A stretch of 24,453 bases of DNA from an uncultured Eubacteriales bacterium (GTDB lineage: Bacteria > Bacillota > Clostridia > Oscillospirales > Acutalibacteraceae): positions 8,635 through 33,087 of the forward strand of contig CAQZPH010000009.1 of NCBI GenBank assembly GCA_948933715.1. Direction: 5' to 3'. Below the pieces are notes generated by a model. The model worked only from the letters and a program-made list of their open reading frames with translations. It made no database searches and was not told the origin of the DNA. Of this stretch, positions 16,201-23,135 are shown one piece after another (position 1 is the stretch's first letter; every line of letters starts with the position of its first letter). The position numbers and the translations under genes were made by a program.

Positions 16201-16226
16201 ACCGTTTATCCTCCTTAGCTAAAAAT

Positions 16227-16412
16227 TTACCAACTGGCCTTCTTTACACCAGGAATCTGACCCTTATAGGCTAACTCTCTGAAACAGATACGGCAAATTC
16301 CGAACTTGCGAAGATAGGCATGCGGCCTGCCGCAGATTTTACATCTGTTGTATTCGCGCGAAGAAAACTTTGGTGTTCTCTTTTGCTTTATTTTCATTGA
16401 AGTCTTGGCCAC
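16227..16412 (-). CDS. rpsN: 30S ribosomal protein S14, zinc form (type Z)
   Basis: Head protein of the 30S subunit. The 61-residue length and the CKIC (24-27) and CRIC (40-43) pairs identify the zinc-binding type Z form rather than the longer zinc-free form. The start codon is GTG (16412-16410), preceded by AAGGAGG. It is 12 bases after rplE and 26 before rpsH. Confidence 0.97.
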   Translation of the reverse strand: MAKTSMKIKQKRTPKFSSREYNRCKICGRPHAYLRKFGICRICFRELAYKGQIPGVKKASW

Positions 16413-16424
16413 AATAATCCCTCC

Positions 16425-16964
16425 TTATTTCGCAAACGGAGCGCCCATTAGAGTTAATAACTCTTTGGCTTCTTCGTCAGTGTTTGCGGTTGTTACTATA
16501 CAAATATCCATTCCGCGAATTTTATCTACTTTATCATACTCTATTTCAGGGAAAATAAGCTGCTCTTTAACACCCATGTTATAGTTACCGCGGCCGTCAA
16601 ATGAGTTTGGGTTAATTCCCCTGAAGTCACGAACTCGTGGAAGTGCGACATTTAAAAATCTATCTAAGAATTCATACATTTTGTCGCCTCTTAAAGTTAC
16701 TTTTACGCCTATCTTCATGCCTTCTCTTAATTTGAAGTTTGCTACAGATTTTCTAGCCGTACAAACCATTGGTTTTTGGCCAGTAATTGCAGCTATATCG
16801 CCCATGATAGCATCTATAACTTTAGAGTTGTCTCGAGCTTCGCCTGCGCCTACATTAATGACAATCTTTTCAAGTTTTGGTATTTGCATAACACTTTTAT
16901 AAGAAAATTTGCTCATTAAAGCAGGAGCTACTTCACTCTTATATAGTTCCTTTAATCTTGCCAT
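16425..16964 (-). CDS. rplE: 50S ribosomal protein L5
   Basis: 5S rRNA-binding protein that contacts P-site tRNA and S13. The 179 residues begin MARLKELYKSEVAPALMSKF, with MQIPKLEKIVINVGAGEA, RKSVANFKLREGMKIGVKVT and the conserved IFPEIEYDKVDKIRGMDICI region. Length is normal. ATG 16964 follows AAGGAGG. It is 12 bases after rplX. Confidence 0.97.
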   Translation of the reverse strand: MARLKELYKSEVAPALMSKFSYKSVMQIPKLEKIVINVGAGEARDNSKVIDAIMGDIAAITGQKPMVCTARKSVANFKLREGMKIGVKVTLRGDKMYEFLDRFLNVALPRVRDFRGINPNSFDGRGNYNMGVKEQLIFPEIEYDKVDKIRGMDICIVTTANTDEEAKELLTLMGAPFAK

Positions 16965-16976
16965 GTTCTATCCTCC

Positions 16977-17297
16977 TTACAGCGATTTTGAACATTTTTT
17001 GCAAATGCGTGTCTTTTTGCCATCTTTAGCTATTTGATGTGCTGCACGAGTTGGCTTACCGCAGTGAGGACAAACTACTTGAACTTTACATGCATACATA
17101 GCGCCTTCAGCTTTAACTATGCCGCCTGATTCGCCCATCTTACGAGGCTTAACATGCTTTGATACCATGTTAACTCCTTCAATGATTACTTTGCCTTCCT
17201 TTGGGCTAACTGCCAAAACTTTTCCTTTTTTTCCACGCTCTTTGCCGTTTAACACGACTACGGTGTCACCCGTTTTTACATGAACTTTTTTTATCAT
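16977..17297 (-). CDS. rplX: 50S ribosomal protein L24
   Basis: Assembly-initiating 23S rRNA-binding protein. The 106 residues begin MIKKVHVKTGDTVVVLNGKE with a KOW motif (RGKKGKVLAVSPKEGKVIIE) and a C-terminal zinc-ribbon pair CPHC...CKKC. I choose ATG 17297, which has GGAGGTG 6 bases upstream; the ATG at 17312 overlaps the rplN stop and is upstream of that ribosome binding site. Length is normal from 17297. Confidence 0.97.
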   Translation of the reverse strand: MIKKVHVKTGDTVVVLNGKERGKKGKVLAVSPKEGKVIIEGVNMVSKHVKPRKMGESGGIVKAEGAMYACKVQVVCPHCGKPTRAAHQIAKDGKKTRICKKCSKSL

Positions 17298-17311
17298 AGT
17301 GAACACCTCCA

Positions 17312-17680
17312 TTAAAGCGTTTCTGGGGCAAGACTCAATATTTTTACATAATCCTTATCACGAAGTTCTCTTGCAACAGGCCCAAAAATACGAGTTCCCC
17401 TTGGGTTTTTATCATCTTTAATTAAAACAGCTGCGTTCTCGTCAAAGCGAATATAAGTTCCGTCTTCACGCCTTACACCTTTAACTGAGCGAACTATAAC
17501 TGCTTTAACTACATCGCCTTTTTTTACAACGCCGCCGGGTGCTGCTTTTTTTACTGAAGCTACCACAACGTCGCCTATATTAGCATACCTTCTTCTTGTA
17601 CCGCCAAGTACACGGATACACATAAGCTCTTTTGCACCAGTATTGTCGGCTACTTTGAGGTAAGTTTGCTGTTGAATCAC
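17312..17680 (-). CDS. rplN: 50S ribosomal protein L14
   Basis: Highly conserved 23S rRNA-binding protein at the subunit interface. The 122 residues start IQQQTYLKVADNTGAKELMC and include FDENAAVLIKDDKNPRGTRI and FGPVAREL. Length is normal. The start codon is GTG (17680-17678), preceded by AGGAGG. It is separated from rpsQ by 71 bases containing small hairpins; in E. coli this junction divides the S10 and spc operons. Confidence 0.97.
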   Translation of the reverse strand: MIQQQTYLKVADNTGAKELMCIRVLGGTRRRYANIGDVVVASVKKAAPGGVVKKGDVVKAVIVRSVKGVRREDGTYIRFDENAAVLIKDDKNPRGTRIFGPVARELRDKDYVKILSLAPETL

Positions 17681-17692
17681 AGTACGTTCCTC

Positions 17693-17739
17693 CTAACCCT
17701 TGTTAGTTTCTTTGATTAATCTTAGCTTTTTGCTAAAAT
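17693..17739 (-). other. structured spacer at the S10/spc junction
   Basis: In the 71-base rpsQ-rplN spacer the minus strand forms ATTTTAGC-AAAAA-GCTAAGAT (17739-17719, 8 bp with one G-U pair) and CTAAC-AAGG-GTTAG (17706-17693). The second hairpin overlaps the first bases of the AGGAGG (17694-17689) before rplN. I see no good promoter here. Confidence 0.45.
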
Positions 17740-17751
17740 CTAAAAACTAGA

Positions 17752-18009
17752 TTATTTTGCTCTTTCTAAGATTTCTACTAATCGCCATCTTTTATCTTTG
17801 CTTAAAGGACGGGTTTCCATCACACGCACGCGGTCACCGATTGCACATTCATTTTTCTCGTCATGTGCTTTTAGCTTTATTGTACGTTTTATGATCTTTT
17901 TATAAAGCTTATGCCTTACACTGTTTTCGATAGCAACCACAATAGTTTTATCCATCTTATTGCTAACGACTTTTCCGACCTCTGTTTTTCTCATATTTCT
18001 ATCGCTCAT
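17752..18009 (-). CDS. rpsQ: 30S ribosomal protein S17
   Basis: OB-fold 16S rRNA-binding protein. The 85 residues contain MRKTEVGKVVSNKMDKTIVV, HKLYKKIIKRTIKLKAHDE, the signature GDRVRVMETRPLSKDKRW and the end LVEILERAK. Length is normal. ATG 18009 follows GGGGAGG. It is 18 bases after rpmC. Confidence 0.97.
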   Translation of the reverse strand: MSDRNMRKTEVGKVVSNKMDKTIVVAIENSVRHKLYKKIIKRTIKLKAHDEKNECAIGDRVRVMETRPLSKDKRWRLVEILERAK

Positions 18010-18027
18010 AATTGATCCTCCCCTCCA

Positions 18028-18234
18028 TTACGCTTTAGAAACGGCGTCTAATTCATTTTGACGTAGAATTGTTTGAACTCTAGCAATATCTTTTTTTACC
18101 GCACTAATACGCATAGGGTTTTCGAGCTGATTGATGGCAAGTTGAAAACGCAAATTGAAAAGTTCAGCTTTAAGATCTTTTAACTTCTTTTGAAGTTCTG
18201 CGTTAGATAAATTTCTCATCTCTGAAGCCTTCAT
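18028..18234 (-). CDS. rpmC: 50S ribosomal protein L29
   Basis: Small helical 23S rRNA-binding protein at the tunnel exit, a docking point for trigger factor and SRP with L23. The 68 residues begin MKASEMRNLSNAELQKKLKD and include LKAELFNLRFQLAINQLENP and MRISAVKKDIARVQTIL. Length is normal. The ATG overlaps the rplP stop as TAATG, so translation is probably coupled. Confidence 0.97.
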   Translation of the reverse strand: MKASEMRNLSNAELQKKLKDLKAELFNLRFQLAINQLENPMRISAVKKDIARVQTILRQNELDAVSKA

Positions 18235-18659
18235 TATTGCTCACCATCCGTTTCCTTCTTTGTTACAAACTTGCATTTAATTGGTAGCTTGTTTGCAGCT
18301 AATCTCATTGCTTCTCTAGCAGTTTCTTCAGGAACATCAGCTATTTCAAACATGATTCTTCCTGGTTTAACTACTGATACCCAATATTCCGGAGCACCTT
18401 TACCTTTACCCATACGAGTTTCTGCAGGCTTTTTAGTAACAGGTTTATCTGGGAATATTTTAATCCAAACCTTACCGAATCTTTTGCAATAACGTGTCAT
18501 AGCAACACGAGCTGCTTCGATTTGGTTTGAAGTAATCCATGCAGGCTCAAGAGCCTCTAGACCAAACTCGCCATAAGAAACAGTATTTCCTCTCATAGCT
18601 TTACCTGTCATGCGGCCTCTGTGCACTCTTCTGTATTTAACTCTCTTTGGCAATAACAT
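18234..18659 (-). CDS. rplP: 50S ribosomal protein L16
   Basis: 23S rRNA-binding protein near the A site. The 141 residues begin MLLPKRVKYRRVHRGRMTGK and contain GLEALEPAWITSNQIEAARV, AMTRYCKRFGKVWIKIFPDK and MGKGKGAPEYWVSVVKPGR. Length is normal. Its ATG overlaps the rpsC stop and its own stop overlaps rpmC, both as TAATG. Confidence 0.97.
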   Translation of the reverse strand: MLLPKRVKYRRVHRGRMTGKAMRGNTVSYGEFGLEALEPAWITSNQIEAARVAMTRYCKRFGKVWIKIFPDKPVTKKPAETRMGKGKGAPEYWVSVVKPGRIMFEIADVPEETAREAMRLAANKLPIKCKFVTKKETDGEQ

Positions 18660-19378
18660 TACCTTTTGCCCCCTTCCTTTTTAGGAGCATGGTTATCTTT
18701 AAAGCGAGGATTTTCCTTTTTTTCGTTATCATCCTTTTGAGCACGGGCACCGCCCAATACTTCGCCTTTATATAACCAAACTTTTACACCTATACGACCA
18801 TAGGTTGTTGCAGCTTCTGCAAAACCGTAATCAATATCTGCTCTTAAAGTTTGTAGAGGTATTGTTCCCTCATGATAACGTTCTGAACGAGCAATTTCTG
18901 CTCCACCTAAGCGGCCTGAAACTTGAACTTTTATACCTTTTGCGCCAAATTTCATTGTACGGCCTATTGATTGTTTCATTGCGCGGCGGAAAGATACTCT
19001 TTTTTCTAGTTGAGCAGCAATATTTTCAGCTACTAACTGTGCATTTAAATCCGGAGACTTAACTTCTATAATATTTATTAAAACAGGTTTGTTTAACATC
19101 TTTTCGCATTGAGCGCGAAGCTTTTCAATTTCTGCTCCGCCTTTACCGATAACCATACCTGGTTTTGAGCAGTAAATATTAACCCTAACTTTAGCTGCAT
19201 CACGTTCTATTTCTATCTTTGGCACGCCGGCTGTATAAAGTTGTTTCTTCAATAGTTTGCGGAGGTTATAGTCTTCAACGAGTAAATCACCAAAGTCTTT
19301 ATCCTTTGCAAACCAGCGTGAATCCCAATCTTTGATTACTCCTACACGAATACCGTGTGGATTTACTTTCTGGCCCAT
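18659..19378 (-). CDS. rpsC: 30S ribosomal protein S3
   Basis: Head protein at the mRNA entry channel. The 239 residues begin MGQKVNPHGIRVGVIKDWDS, carry the KH motif (KPGMVIGKGGAEIEKL) and the C-terminal SGRLGGAEIARSERYHEGTI and YGRIGVKVWLYKGEVL. The last 25 residues are a charged Lys/Glu/Asn tail of variable type. ATG 19378 follows GGGAGG, 19 bases after rplV. Confidence 0.97.
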   Translation of the reverse strand: MGQKVNPHGIRVGVIKDWDSRWFAKDKDFGDLLVEDYNLRKLLKKQLYTAGVPKIEIERDAAKVRVNIYCSKPGMVIGKGGAEIEKLRAQCEKMLNKPVLINIIEVKSPDLNAQLVAENIAAQLEKRVSFRRAMKQSIGRTMKFGAKGIKVQVSGRLGGAEIARSERYHEGTIPLQTLRADIDYGFAEAATTYGRIGVKVWLYKGEVLGGARAQKDDNEKKENPRFKDNHAPKKEGGKR

Positions 19379-19397
19379 AGTCTACCTCCCTTATTGA

Positions 19398-19733
19398 CTA
19401 TTCTTTTTCCTTGAGTACTAGGGTCACGTGAGATGTTCTCTTTTCTATTCTATGCGCTCTACCATGATCTTTTGGACGAATACGTTTTAGAATAGGACCC
19501 GGACAAACAAAACACTCTGATATATAAAGTTTATTTTTGTCCATGTTATGATTATTTTCAGCGTTTGCAACAGCTGACTTTAAAAGTTTTGAAAGATCCT
19601 CACAGGCAGCCTTCGAGGTGTGCCCTAGGATACCCGCTGCAACATCAACTGGCTTGTTTCTTATTAGATCAAGAACAATTGAAACTTTACGCGGAGAAAT
19701 TCGGGCATATTTTAAATAAGCCACAGCTTCCAT
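19398..19733 (-). CDS. rplV: 50S ribosomal protein L22
   Basis: Lines the peptide exit tunnel with its beta-hairpin. From ATG 19733 the 111 residues begin MEAVAYLKYARISPRKVSIV and end with CPGPILKRIRPKDHGRAHRI and EKRTSHVTLVL. I choose 19733 because AAGGAG lies 9 bases upstream and the protein then fits the family; the longer frame from 19832 overlaps rpsS. It lies 22 bases after rpsS. Confidence 0.97.
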   Translation of the reverse strand: MEAVAYLKYARISPRKVSIVLDLIRNKPVDVAAGILGHTSKAACEDLSKLLKSAVANAENNHNMDKNKLYISECFVCPGPILKRIRPKDHGRAHRIEKRTSHVTLVLKEKE

Positions 19734-19755
19734 ATTCTTACACTCCTTTCGGCTG

Positions 19756-20031
19756 TTATTTCTTAGTTGTTTTTGAACCTGCATGGCCTTTAAAAGTTCT
19801 AGTTGGAACAAACTCTCCGAGCTTATGACCAACCATATCTTCAGTTACATATACCGGCACATGTTTACGTCCGTCATGCACGGCAAATGTGTGCCCAACA
19901 AAGTCCGGGAAAATTGTTGATGAACGGCTCCATGTCTTTAATACCTTTTTTTCGCCGTTGTTGTTCATTTCCTGAACCCTCTTAAGCAGCACAGGCTGCA
20001 CATAAGGACCCTTTTTTACGCTTCTTCCCAT
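19756..20031 (-). CDS. rpsS: 30S ribosomal protein S19
   Basis: Head protein that works with S13 near the A site. The 91 residues begin MGRSVKKGPYVQPVLLKRV and include WSRSSTIFPDFVGHTFAVHD, GRKHVPVYVTEDMVGHKLGE and FVPTRTFKGH. Length is normal. The ribosome binding site AAGGAG lies 13 bases before ATG 20031, longer spacing than elsewhere in the cluster. It is 29 bases after rplB. Confidence 0.97.
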   Translation of the reverse strand: MGRSVKKGPYVQPVLLKRVQEMNNNGEKKVLKTWSRSSTIFPDFVGHTFAVHDGRKHVPVYVTEDMVGHKLGEFVPTRTFKGHAGSKTTKK

Positions 20032-20060
20032 ATGTCAATTCAAGCTCCTTTCTGTGTTGC

Positions 20061-20894
20061 CTATTTACCGTTTCTACGCTTAACAATAAACTTGTCAGTT
20101 CTGTTATGTTTCTTTCTGGTCTTGTATCCAAGAGCAGGTTTACCCCAAGGAGTAACAGGTCCTGGACGTCCAACAGGGCTTTTTCCTTCACCACCACCGT
20201 GTGGATGGTCGCATGGGTTCATAACTGAACCACGAACTGTTGGTCTAATACCCATATTGCGTTTACGGCCGGCTTTACCGATTTTCACATTTTCATGGTC
20301 TGTATTTCCTACTTGACCGATTGTTGCCATGCATTCCACAGGAACATTACGAAGCTCACCTGATGGCAACCTTAAAAGGGCGAATTTACCCTCTTTAGCC
20401 ATTAGCTGGGCCATGTTTCCTGCTGCACGAGCAAATTGCGCTCCCTTACCTGGATATAATTCAACATTGTGGATAAATGTACCGGTAGGGATGTTTGATA
20501 ATGGCAATGCATTACCTGGTTTAATGTCAACAGTGGTTCCTGCAACAACTTTATCTCCAACTTTTAATTCACTGGGAGCAATTATGTATCCTTTTTCGCC
20601 GTCTTCATATTGAACTAATGCAATATGAGCTGAACGGTTTGGATCATATTCAAGGGTCATCACTGTTCCCTGAACATCAAATTTTTGGCGTTTAAAATCT
20701 ATAACGCGGTATTTTCTACGGTTTCCGCCGCCTCTGTGGCGAACTGTAATTCTACCGTAACTATTACGACCGGATTTCTTATTCATTGGCTCAAGTAAAC
20801 TTTTTTCTGGAGCAACTTTAGAAAGACCGGAGTAATCTATAACCGACATGTTACGTCTTGAAGGCGTAGTCGGTTTAAAATTTTTAATAGACAT
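20061..20894 (-). CDS. rplB: 50S ribosomal protein L2
   Basis: One of the most conserved large-subunit proteins, needed for subunit joining and peptidyl-transferase assembly. The 277 residues include IKNFKPTTPSRRNMSVIDYS, NSYGRITVRHRGGGNRRKYR and the signature NPCDHPHGGGEGKSPVGRPG with its essential histidine. Length is normal. ATG 20894 follows GAGGAG. The 81-base spacer from rplW is unusually long for this cluster and is structured. Confidence 0.98.
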   Translation of the reverse strand: MSIKNFKPTTPSRRNMSVIDYSGLSKVAPEKSLLEPMNKKSGRNSYGRITVRHRGGGNRRKYRVIDFKRQKFDVQGTVMTLEYDPNRSAHIALVQYEDGEKGYIIAPSELKVGDKVVAGTTVDIKPGNALPLSNIPTGTFIHNVELYPGKGAQFARAAGNMAQLMAKEGKFALLRLPSGELRNVPVECMATIGQVGNTDHENVKIGKAGRKRNMGIRPTVRGSVMNPCDHPHGGGEGKSPVGRPGPVTPWGKPALGYKTRKKHNRTDKFIVKRRNGK

Positions 20895-20910
20895 CTTTAT
20901 TCACTCTCCT

Positions 20911-20985
20911 CATGATGGCTTTGCGGGGATCGCAGTTCCCCATACTGTGCTGCTTTGTTTTAAAAGAAAACAAAACTACATCATG
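20911..20985 (-). other. structured rplW-rplB spacer
   Basis: On the minus strand the end of rplW (CATGATG, 20985-20979) can pair with CATCATG (20917-20911) next to the GAGGAG before rplB. Enclosed are a perfect hairpin TTTGTTTT/AAAACAAA (20974-20954) and GGGGA/TCCCC (20941-20925). The latter competes with TGCG/CGCA in the same segment, so two folds are possible. Confidence 0.5.
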
Positions 20986-21266
20986 CTTTCAAAGAACTCA
21001 ATAGCTTTACTATCTTGTGCCAATGTAACATAAGCTTTTTTAAATGCTGGAGTATATCCTTTAGTTCTTCCTTGGCGCCTTAAGCGACCTCTAACGTTTA
21101 AAGTATTAACTTTAGATACTTTCACTCCAAAAAGTTCTTCTACTGCTTTTTTTATTTCGATTTTATTAGCACTTTTTGCAACCTCGAAAGTGTACATTTT
21201 CATGGCGGTTCCATTCATGCTTTTTTCAGTAATTATAGGTCTAATAACTATATCTTGAGCTACCAT
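20976..21266 (-). CDS. rplW: 50S ribosomal protein L23
   Basis: Tunnel-exit protein, a docking site for trigger factor and SRP. The 96 residues include VIRPIITEKSMNGTAMKMYT, FEVAKSANKIEIKKAVEELF and the signature VNTLNVRGRLRRQGRTKGYT. Length is normal. ATG 21266 immediately follows the rplD stop (TAAATG), and its ribosome binding site GAGGAGG lies in the last rplD codons. Confidence 0.97.
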   Translation of the reverse strand: MVAQDIVIRPIITEKSMNGTAMKMYTFEVAKSANKIEIKKAVEELFGVKVSKVNTLNVRGRLRRQGRTKGYTPAFKKAYVTLAQDSKAIEFFESMM

Positions 21267-21890
21267 TTAAGCATACACCTCCTCGATTTTGCTAACAGCG
21301 TCTCTAACTATGATTAAGCTATCGTAATTTAAAATATCATAAACATTAAGAGTGTTTACCTGAGCAGTTTTTACCCCTTTAATATTGCGGGCAGAATAAA
21401 TTACTTTTTGATCCATTTCAGGTAAAACCAACAATGCTTTTTTACTTGCATTAATTGCTGATAACATATTTACGATTTCTTTGGTTTTATAATCTTCAAG
21501 GCTTAACTTATCAAGAATGATAATGTTATTATCAATAGCCTTTGAAGAAAAAGCAGACTTCATAGCAAGTCTTTTTTCTTTTTTATTAACGGTAAAACTA
21601 TAGTCACGTGGTTTTGGAGCAAATACCACACCACCGTGTCTCCATTGAGGTGCACGAATTGAACCTTGCCTTGCATGGCCAGTACCCTTTTGTCTCCATG
21701 GTTTGCGCCCACCACCTGCAACTTCAGCCCTTGTAAGCGCAGATTGTGTTCCCTGGCGTCTATTTGCAAGATAATTTACAACCATCTCATGAAGAAGAAC
21801 TTTATTAGGTTCTATTCCAAAAATAGCATCTGAAAGCTCAATTTCATCGACTTTCTTGCCTTTAATATCAAGTACTTGTACTTTTGGCAT
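21267..21890 (-). CDS. rplD: 50S ribosomal protein L4
   Basis: Large-subunit protein with a loop into the exit tunnel; in E. coli L4 represses its own operon through the S10 leader. The 207 residues contain RRQGTQSALTRAEVAGGGRK, PWRQKGTGHARQGSIRAPQW and GGVVFAPKPRDYSF, the tunnel-loop region. Length is normal. ATG 21890 follows GAAGGAGG. It is 17 bases after rplC. A regulatory role here is possible but not shown. Confidence 0.97.
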   Translation of the reverse strand: MPKVQVLDIKGKKVDEIELSDAIFGIEPNKVLLHEMVVNYLANRRQGTQSALTRAEVAGGGRKPWRQKGTGHARQGSIRAPQWRHGGVVFAPKPRDYSFTVNKKEKRLAMKSAFSSKAIDNNIIILDKLSLEDYKTKEIVNMLSAINASKKALLVLPEMDQKVIYSARNIKGVKTAQVNTLNVYDILNYDSLIIVRDAVSKIEEVYA

Positions 21891-21907
21891 TATGATTCCT
21901 CCTTCCC

Positions 21908-22585
21908 TTAAGCCTTAATGCTTTGCTTAACTACTACTGTTCCTCCATTAGCACCTGGGATTGCACCTTTGATAGCGATAAGGTTGTTTTCGTTATCAAC
22001 TTTAACAATTTCGAGGTTTTGAACAGTAACTTTTTCAGTACCAAGGTGACCTGCCATTTTAGTGCCTTTAAATACCCTTGATGGGTTAGAACAAGCACCG
22101 ATAGATCCACCATGGCGCACTACAGGTCCGGAACCATGGCTTTCTTTTAGACGCCTAAAATTCCATCTTTTAATAACACCTGCGTAGCCTTTACCTTTGC
22201 TAGTGCCAGTAACATCCACCTTTTCGCCTTGTTCGAAAATATCGGCTTTGATAATATCGCCTACATTGTAAGCGCTTGTATCTTCAAAGCGAAATTCACG
22301 AAGAACTCTTTTTGGTGCTACGTCAGCTTTTGCAAAGTGACCTTGCATAGGTAAGTTAACATTAATTGGCTTCTCGTCGAACTTAGCTGACCTTACACCC
22401 TTTTTATATTTGAGTTTAATGTCGCCAAATCCCATCTGTACAGAATCATAACCATCGTTTTCTATGGTCTTCTTCTGTGACACAACGCATGGGCCTGCTT
22501 CTATAACAGTTACAGGAACAACGTTGCCTTTTTCATCAAAAATCTGGGTCATACCGATTTTTTTACCGATGATAGCTTTTTGCAT
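21908..22585 (-). CDS. rplC: 50S ribosomal protein L3
   Basis: Early-assembly protein of the large subunit near the peptidyl-transferase centre. The 225 residues begin MQKAIIGKKIGMTQIFDEKG and include GTSKGKGYAGVIKRWNFRR, SHGSGPVVRHGGSIGACSNP and the conserved AGHLGTEKVTVQNLEIVKVD. Length is a little above the commonest size but normal for Clostridia. ATG 22585 follows TAGGAGGAAAG. A 70-base spacer with repeats separates it from rpsJ. Confidence 0.97.
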   Translation of the reverse strand: MQKAIIGKKIGMTQIFDEKGNVVPVTVIEAGPCVVSQKKTIENDGYDSVQMGFGDIKLKYKKGVRSAKFDEKPINVNLPMQGHFAKADVAPKRVLREFRFEDTSAYNVGDIIKADIFEQGEKVDVTGTSKGKGYAGVIKRWNFRRLKESHGSGPVVRHGGSIGACSNPSRVFKGTKMAGHLGTEKVTVQNLEIVKVDNENNLIAIKGAIPGANGGTVVVKQSIKA

Positions 22586-22610
22586 TTTTACTTTCCTCCT
22601 AGTTAGGTTA

Positions 22611-22654
22611 TTGGTTGAATTTCTTCAACTTGACCCCGACTGCGGTTGGTTGAA
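22611..22654 (-). other. possible two-state hairpin between rpsJ and rplC
   Basis: On the minus strand GTTGAA (22629-22624) can pair with TTCAAC downstream (22619-22614) around a GAAA tetraloop, or with TTCAAC upstream (22654-22649), because a 9-base sequence is repeated at 22611-22619 and 22646-22654. The ribosome binding site of rplC lies just beyond. Confidence 0.45.
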
Positions 22655-22655
22655 A

Positions 22656-22967
22656 TTAGAGTTTTATTTCTATATCAACGCCTGCAGGGAGCTCAAGACC
22701 CATAAGAGCCTCAACGGTCTTATTTGATGGCCTTAAGACATCGATAAGCCTTTTGTGGGTTCTCATCTCAAATTGCTCACGGCTGTCTTTATATTTGTGA
22801 ACAGCTCTGAGGATTGTGATGATTTTTTTCTCAGTCGGAAGTGGCACTGGCCCTGAGACCTTAGAACCTGTTCTTGTAGCAGTTTGAACAATTCTCTCTG
22901 CAGACTGATCAACCAATTGATGGTCATAACCCTTTAGTCTTATCCTAATCTTTTCTTTGACTGCCAA
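22656..22967 (-). CDS. rpsJ: 30S ribosomal protein S10
   Basis: Head protein of the 30S subunit, also NusE in transcription antitermination complexes. From TTG 22967 the 103 residues begin AVKEKIRIRLKGYDHQLVDQ and include KVSGPVPLPTEKKIITILRA and KDSREQFEMRTHKRLIDVL. I choose TTG because AAGGAGGCG lies just upstream and length and N-terminus match the family; the open frame to ATG 23045 would add 26 residues out of the leader. It is the first gene of the cluster, behind a long leader and strong promoter. Confidence 0.97.
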   Translation of the reverse strand: MAVKEKIRIRLKGYDHQLVDQSAERIVQTATRTGSKVSGPVPLPTEKKIITILRAVHKYKDSREQFEMRTHKRLIDVLRPSNKTVEALMGLELPAGVDIEIKL

Positions 22968-23053
22968 TATAATCGCCTCCTTATGTATAGATGGCGGGCG
23001 CGCTCTATTTTGAAAATCTAAACACTCGTCCGGGTGTTTCCTCATTTAAAAGT

Positions 23054-23090
23054 AAAAAACCGGTTGCAATTACAATTGTAAAAGCTCCGG
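23054..23090 (-). terminator. second attenuator terminator in the S10 leader
   Basis: On the minus strand CCGG (23090-23087) and CCGG (23063-23060) close a stem that also contains GC/GC and TTAC/GTAA around AATT, with small internal loops, followed directly by TTTTTT (23059-23054) and ACTTTT. It lies about 90 bases before rpsJ. Confidence 0.65.
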
Positions 23091-23097
23091 GATAGAT

Positions 23098-23135
23098 AAA
23101 AAAAGAGCATATGAATCCTAAAAATTAGGACTGCT
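23098..23135 (-). terminator. first attenuator terminator in the S10 leader
   Basis: A strong inner hairpin TCCTAA-TTT-TTAGGA (23130-23116) is extended by AGCA/TGCT (23135-23132 with 23109-23106) across an uneven internal loop, then C and seven Ts (23104-23098). The uneven loop makes this weaker than a textbook terminator. Confidence 0.5.

Noticed and set aside
19734..19832. N-terminal extension of rplV overlapping rpsS
   Set aside because: The extension is out-of-frame rpsS sequence; AAGGAG before 19733 and family length fix the start.
20061..20197. Minus-strand frame at 19982-20197 across the rplB-rpsS junction
   Set aside because: It is an alternate frame of rplB and rpsS with basic low-complexity sequence.
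22968..23045. Upstream ATG for rpsJ giving 129 residues
   Set aside because: The extra 26 residues come from the leader and there is no ribosome binding site at 23045, while TTG 22967 has a strong one.
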